Of a DNA stretch of 64,000 bases, positions 61,303 to 64,000 are shown in pieces; the first letter of the stretch is position 1; each line of letters starts with the position of its first letter. A program made the translations under genes and the position numbers. The notes beneath the pieces are model-generated. The model was not told the origin of the DNA. It ran no database searches and saw only the letters and a list, made by a program, of their open reading frames with translations. The DNA lies in NCBI GenBank assembly GCA_937974245.1, contig CALJKV010000108.1, positions 1 to 64,000 of the forward strand, given 5' to 3'. Source of the DNA: an uncultured Chloroflexota bacterium (GTDB lineage Bacteria; Chloroflexota; Anaerolineae; Aggregatilineales; Phototrophicaceae).

Positions 61303-62469
61303 TTAGTTACTAGAAGGAATGCCCCATATCCTAATATCAGAGCCAACTGTCAGTAGATAACGACCATCCGCACTGAATAAGGGAGGCACGAAAGTCCCAC
61401 TTTCAATGTCAACGGACGCTATTATCGGTACATCTGGTGAGTTTACACTCCAGAACTGCACTTTTGTGCCTGTACCACTTGCTATAGCCAAAAGACTTCC
61501 ATCAGCATTGAATCCAGCCATACCTCCACTAGTTGGTATGCCAGCTTCCCCTAATAACTCCCCGCTTTCCATATTCCACACCCAGACCGTACTCTGTAGC
61601 CCGTCATCCTCTCCAGCAGTAGCCACAAGGTTGTTTGTTTTATAGAAAAACATACGAAGGTGTGAACCTTCACCGCTCATTCTCGTAAATTCTGACCCGT
61701 TTGCTGTACTCCAAAATTCGATGATGCTTCTATTCTCTGAGATATCTCGCCCAAATCGCCAATCACGCCAATTTGCCCAGATGGATTGTCCATCTGGGCT
61801 GAAACCAAAACCCCTCAGTTCGGTATTCTCCGGTTTGTGGAATTGATAAGCAACTGCGCCAGTAGCTATATTCCAAACCAAGAAACCTTCTTCACTAACT
61901 GTTAGCAATAGAGACCCATCAGGGCTTAAGCTCGGACGTGGAAGCGATGTCGCTTGCTCCACTCTTAATTGTTCATTTCCAGTAGTTATTTCCCTAATTG
62001 TGATCATGTTGTTTTTGTTCAGCGTTGCTAGAAATTTTATGTCGGCATCAACATCGCCCCATATTTCACCTGAATCCTGAGCGTACTCGCCTATTAACTC
62101 TCCCGTATCCACATTCCAGAACCCATAATTCCCATAAAAGTTTGACAACATGAGACGGGAACCATCGCGGCTGAATTTGACCTGTGAAGCTTCGAAATTC
62201 ACACCACTCAAGGTGCTATAAGGTTCAAGCGAAGGGAAATTTAGTAATTGAATAACACCATTATTTATCACTAAAGCGAGTAAACTGGAATCGGGGCTAA
62301 AAGACGCGGCAACCAAACCATTATCTGGCCTTTGCCAACTCGCTAGGAGTTCAAGCCTGTCAATATTCTCATAAACAATTCGTTCCGAAGGTGTAATATA
62401 CTGATTTTGAGCATGTGCCGTCATTAGCATAGCCAGAATTGCAACAGCAAGCACGAAATATTTTCTCAT
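61303..62469 (-). CDS. Secreted WD40-repeat protein
   Basis: This 388-residue protein has a signal peptide (YFVLAVAILAMLMTAHAQ) and about seven WD40/TolB-like blades, for example FSPDSSLLALVINNGVIQLL, FSRDGSRLMLSNFYGNYGFW, LSPDGSLLLTVSEEGFLVWN, FSPDGQSIWANW and FSADGRYLLTVGSDIRIWG. A seven-bladed propeller is likely. The codon use is distinctly more AT-rich than the large propeller gene and the rest of the window, suggesting recent acquisition or relaxed selection. It is monocistronic and binds unknown partners. Confidence 0.8.
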   Translation of the reverse strand: MRKYFVLAVAILAMLMTAHAQNQYITPSERIVYENIDRLELLASWQRPDNGLVAASFSPDSSLLALVINNGVIQLLNFPSLEPYSTLSGVNFEASQVKFSRDGSRLMLSNFYGNYGFWNVDTGELIGEYAQDSGEIWGDVDADIKFLATLNKNNMITIREITTGNEQLRVEQATSLPRPSLSPDGSLLLTVSEEGFLVWNIATGAVAYQFHKPENTELRGFGFSPDGQSIWANWRDWRFGRDISENRSIIEFWSTANGSEFTRMSGEGSHLRMFFYKTNNLVATAGEDDGLQSTVWVWNMESGELLGEAGIPTSGGMAGFNADGSLLAIASGTGTKVQFWSVNSPDVPIIASVDIESGTFVPPLFSADGRYLLTVGSDIRIWGIPSSN

Positions 62470-62861
62470 TCCGAGACCTTAGAGACTATATGATAAGATA
62501 ATTAGCTAAGAGCACAATCAACCAAATCTGACAGTTTTCTTGCTTGGCAACATCCAGATTCAGTATAATTATCAACTTTCCGAATGGCTTCTAAAATTGT
62601 GATCGTTGTCACTTTATGATCTGGTTCGCCGTGTACGCTCATAACAGGGTGACTCATGGCCGTGATTGTCTCAATGATTTATTATGTCCTGTTAATATGC
62701 CGCAAGGTTAGCCGGTTAAACTACCGAATAATCTAAAAAGTGCCGTGCAAAAAGATTAAGCCTTTTCGATCGCATTGATAGTATATAATAATGGGGAATA
62801 ATCTTTCCTTTTTTCGCGCCTGAAGTGCTAGTTCAGTTCCTTTGTGTTCAATGGTCACGTG
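62470..62861. other. AT-rich intergenic region
   Basis: About 390 bases without a credible frame. TATAAT occurs at 62564-62569 and 62784-62789; the second lies some 75 bases before the next small gene and may be its -10 box. The composition continues the AT-rich island that holds the WD40 gene. Confidence 0.45.
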
Positions 62862-63128
62862 ATGATACCTGATAACCGCGATACAACGTTATCCCCTCAA
62901 GCCATCATGGAGAACTTTTACCATGCCTACCGGGCGGTAAACAAGCTAGAGCCGCGTATCACACACATGTTTGCCGAATGGTACCAGGTCAACGGGGAAA
63001 CCGTACATCGCCTGACACTGCTCAACGAGATTTCGCGGCTGCGTGGCATCGCCAACCAGCAGCGGCTCGCCTCGGCTGCTGATAAGAGCCTTATCCAACG
63101 ATTGATTACCAAACTGCGCGGTATTTAG
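62862..63128 (+). CDS. Small hypothetical protein
   Basis: 88 residues from the ATG at 62862 (a GTG six codons upstream is in frame). The product is mostly helical and basic, with text FYHAYRAVNKLEPRITHMFA and SLIQRLITKLRGI at the end. I recognise no domain. It stands alone between the AT-rich WD40 gene and the next small gene, 160 bases away. The coding call rests on composition closer to the host average and the lack of alternatives. Confidence 0.5.
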   Translation: MIPDNRDTTLSPQAIMENFYHAYRAVNKLEPRITHMFAEWYQVNGETVHRLTLLNEISRLRGIANQQRLASAADKSLIQRLITKLRGI

Positions 63129-63290
63129 CCCCGCATCGCCCGACAGCAGGGTGAATTCAGGCCACAAACTTACGCAACCAATCCCACGTTTCTGGTTTAT
63201 ACTGGTAAACAATGCGGTAGAAACCCGAACCGCTCGAATTTCCCTAACTACCTAACCTATGGATTTACTTTATTTGAGGGAGCAATACCT

Positions 63291-63719
63291 ATGGCAATGC
63301 GTTCAGAACTGGTCTTAGCCAAAGAACTGATTGACGAGAAAGACTATGATAAGGCCCGTAACCTGCTGGAGCGGCTGCACGATGACCCCACCGCCCAAAA
63401 GTGGCTGGAGAAGCTGGACGAAATCGCGCCCCGTCACTCTATCGAGTCCAGCGGAAATGGCAGTGGGACGGATGAGGATGTGCAGCCCTGGCAGTATATC
63501 GGGTTGGAGTCGAAGAAATCCTATGGCATCCAATACCGTGTCAATGGTGAGCCTCGCCCCGATTGGAAAGACCAGCCCGTGTATTATGCGCTGAACGAAC
63601 TCGGCAAAGATGGCTGGGAACTGATCTCGTCAGAAACCAGCAATGAGATTACCCTGTATATCCTGAAACGCGCTGGCGCGGCGCTCAACAACCAGAAAGT
63701 CGCTGTCTGGGATCAATAG
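63291..63719 (+). CDS. Hypothetical protein with TPR-like N terminus and DUF4177-like C terminus
   Basis: The 142-residue product has a short helical hairpin at residues 1-40 (LAKELIDEKDYDKARNLLER) like half a TPR unit, an acidic linker, and a C-terminal domain (about 60-135) with YIGLESKKSYGIQYRVNGE, ALNELGKDGWELISSE and LYILKRAG. The phrase LGxxGWELIS followed by a strand is the hallmark of DUF4177-like small domains. GAGGGAG precedes the ATG by 8 bases. The gene lies upstream of a membrane glycosyltransferase. Function unknown; cytoplasmic. Confidence 0.72.
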   Translation: MAMRSELVLAKELIDEKDYDKARNLLERLHDDPTAQKWLEKLDEIAPRHSIESSGNGSGTDEDVQPWQYIGLESKKSYGIQYRVNGEPRPDWKDQPVYYALNELGKDGWELISSETSNEITLYILKRAGAALNNQKVAVWDQ

Positions 63720-63852
63720 AGGCATGAGCGTAAAATTTGATTGGTGGGGGCGCTGTCAGGCAGCACTCACAGGCGCTCCCCAACCTGCCTGACCACTGGT
63801 GTTTACCAACTATCCGCCCCCGGCTATCTCCATATTCCCCACGAGGCGACTG

Positions 63853-64000
63853 ATGTCACCACGCCGTTCGATTGTCCTGTTAAGCCTGATCCTGCTGCTG
63901 GCCTTCGGGCTGCGACTCGTCAATCTGGGTGGGCGCAGCCTGTGGTATGACGAATCCTTCGCCGTACTGTTCGCTGAAAAAGGGCTGGACTCGATGCTCT
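63853..64000 (+). CDS. Membrane glycosyltransferase, GT39-like (partial, cut by window end)
   Basis: Only the first 49 codons are inside the window. They read SPRRSIVLLSLILLLAFGLR, then LVNLGGRSLWYDESFAVLF. A first membrane helix followed by a conserved (L/S)WxDE(A/S) motif near residue 33 is the N-terminal signature of the GT39/ArnT/PMT superfamily, whose loop Asp/Glu is catalytic. These enzymes transfer sugars from polyprenyl phosphate to lipids or proteins. GAGGCG lies a few bases before the ATG. The remainder lies outside. Confidence 0.72.
   Translation, partial: MSPRRSIVLLSLILLLAFGLRLVNLGGRSLWYDESFAVLFAEKGLDSML

Noticed and set aside
1..64000. tRNA, rRNA, CRISPR array, integrase or transposase genes
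   Set aside because: I looked for T-loop and acceptor patterns, regularly spaced repeats and recombinase motifs by eye and saw none that were convincing.

Overview
The window reads as chromosomal DNA of a heterotrophic bacterium of the Chloroflexota, most likely the Anaerolineae side of the phylum. This is an inference from style: many secreted proteins with SH3, WD40 or TPR modules and Thr/Pro linkers, a bifunctional transaldolase/glucose-6-phosphate isomerase, an ABC exporter starting MFHGGGW, M42 peptidase arrays and numerous sugar ABC importers. There is no rRNA, tRNA, CRISPR, phage or transposase gene, so the taxonomy cannot be fixed from sequence alone.

Layout. 0-9 kb: a luciferase-like flavin oxidoreductase, a zinc-ribbon MBL protein, a hexuronate locus (SDR, KdgF-like cupin, uxaC) with debris of a KduD-like SDR and a LacI regulator between its arms, an acyl-CoA ligase, and a DrrAB-type ABC exporter. 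9-13 kb: three consecutive M42 aminopeptidase genes, with a truncated four-helix-bundle gene in frame behind one of them and a structured leader in front. 13-19 kb: two paralogous membrane-anchored Thr/Pro-rich proteins, an SDR, a small membrane protein and the Tal-GPI fusion. 19-26 kb: a ribose-type import operon (lacI, rbsD, permease, binding protein, ATPase, second permease). Its binding protein holds two copies of the sugar-binding domain, encoded by a 738-bp direct repeat with no difference that I can see.

26-40 kb: a second carbohydrate island. It has two dehydrogenases, pseudogenes of a shikimate-dehydrogenase-like protein and a KDPG aldolase, a HutC-type GntR regulator, a five-gene catabolic operon (cupin phosphoglucose isomerase, 2-hydroxyacid dehydrogenase, phosphotriesterase-family hydrolase, zinc alcohol dehydrogenase, FGGY kinase) and a converging sugar ABC importer. 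The substrate is not evident; a sugar acid or polyol is plausible.

40-49 kb: a secreted SH3/FecR-like protein, fabD, an MsbA-like ABC exporter, an 890-residue protein resembling (alpha/alpha)-toroid polysaccharide lyases, and a methyltransferase with a C-terminal zinc ribbon. 49-61 kb: the most distinctive block, a series of exported proteins on the minus strand (1393-residue beta-propeller, SH3, TPR, TPR, orphan family-5 solute-binding protein, double SH3) with several ATGA overlaps, bracketed by further exported SH3 proteins on the plus strand. 61-64 kb: an AT-rich WD40 gene, two small unknown genes and the start of a GT39-type membrane glycosyltransferase cut by the window edge.

The best candidates for new biology are the 49-61 kb secreted-repeat operon, the double-domain binding protein with two permeases, and the three-way-junction leader before the M42 genes. 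Coding starts were moved inward where a ribosome binding site and family alignment favoured a later codon.
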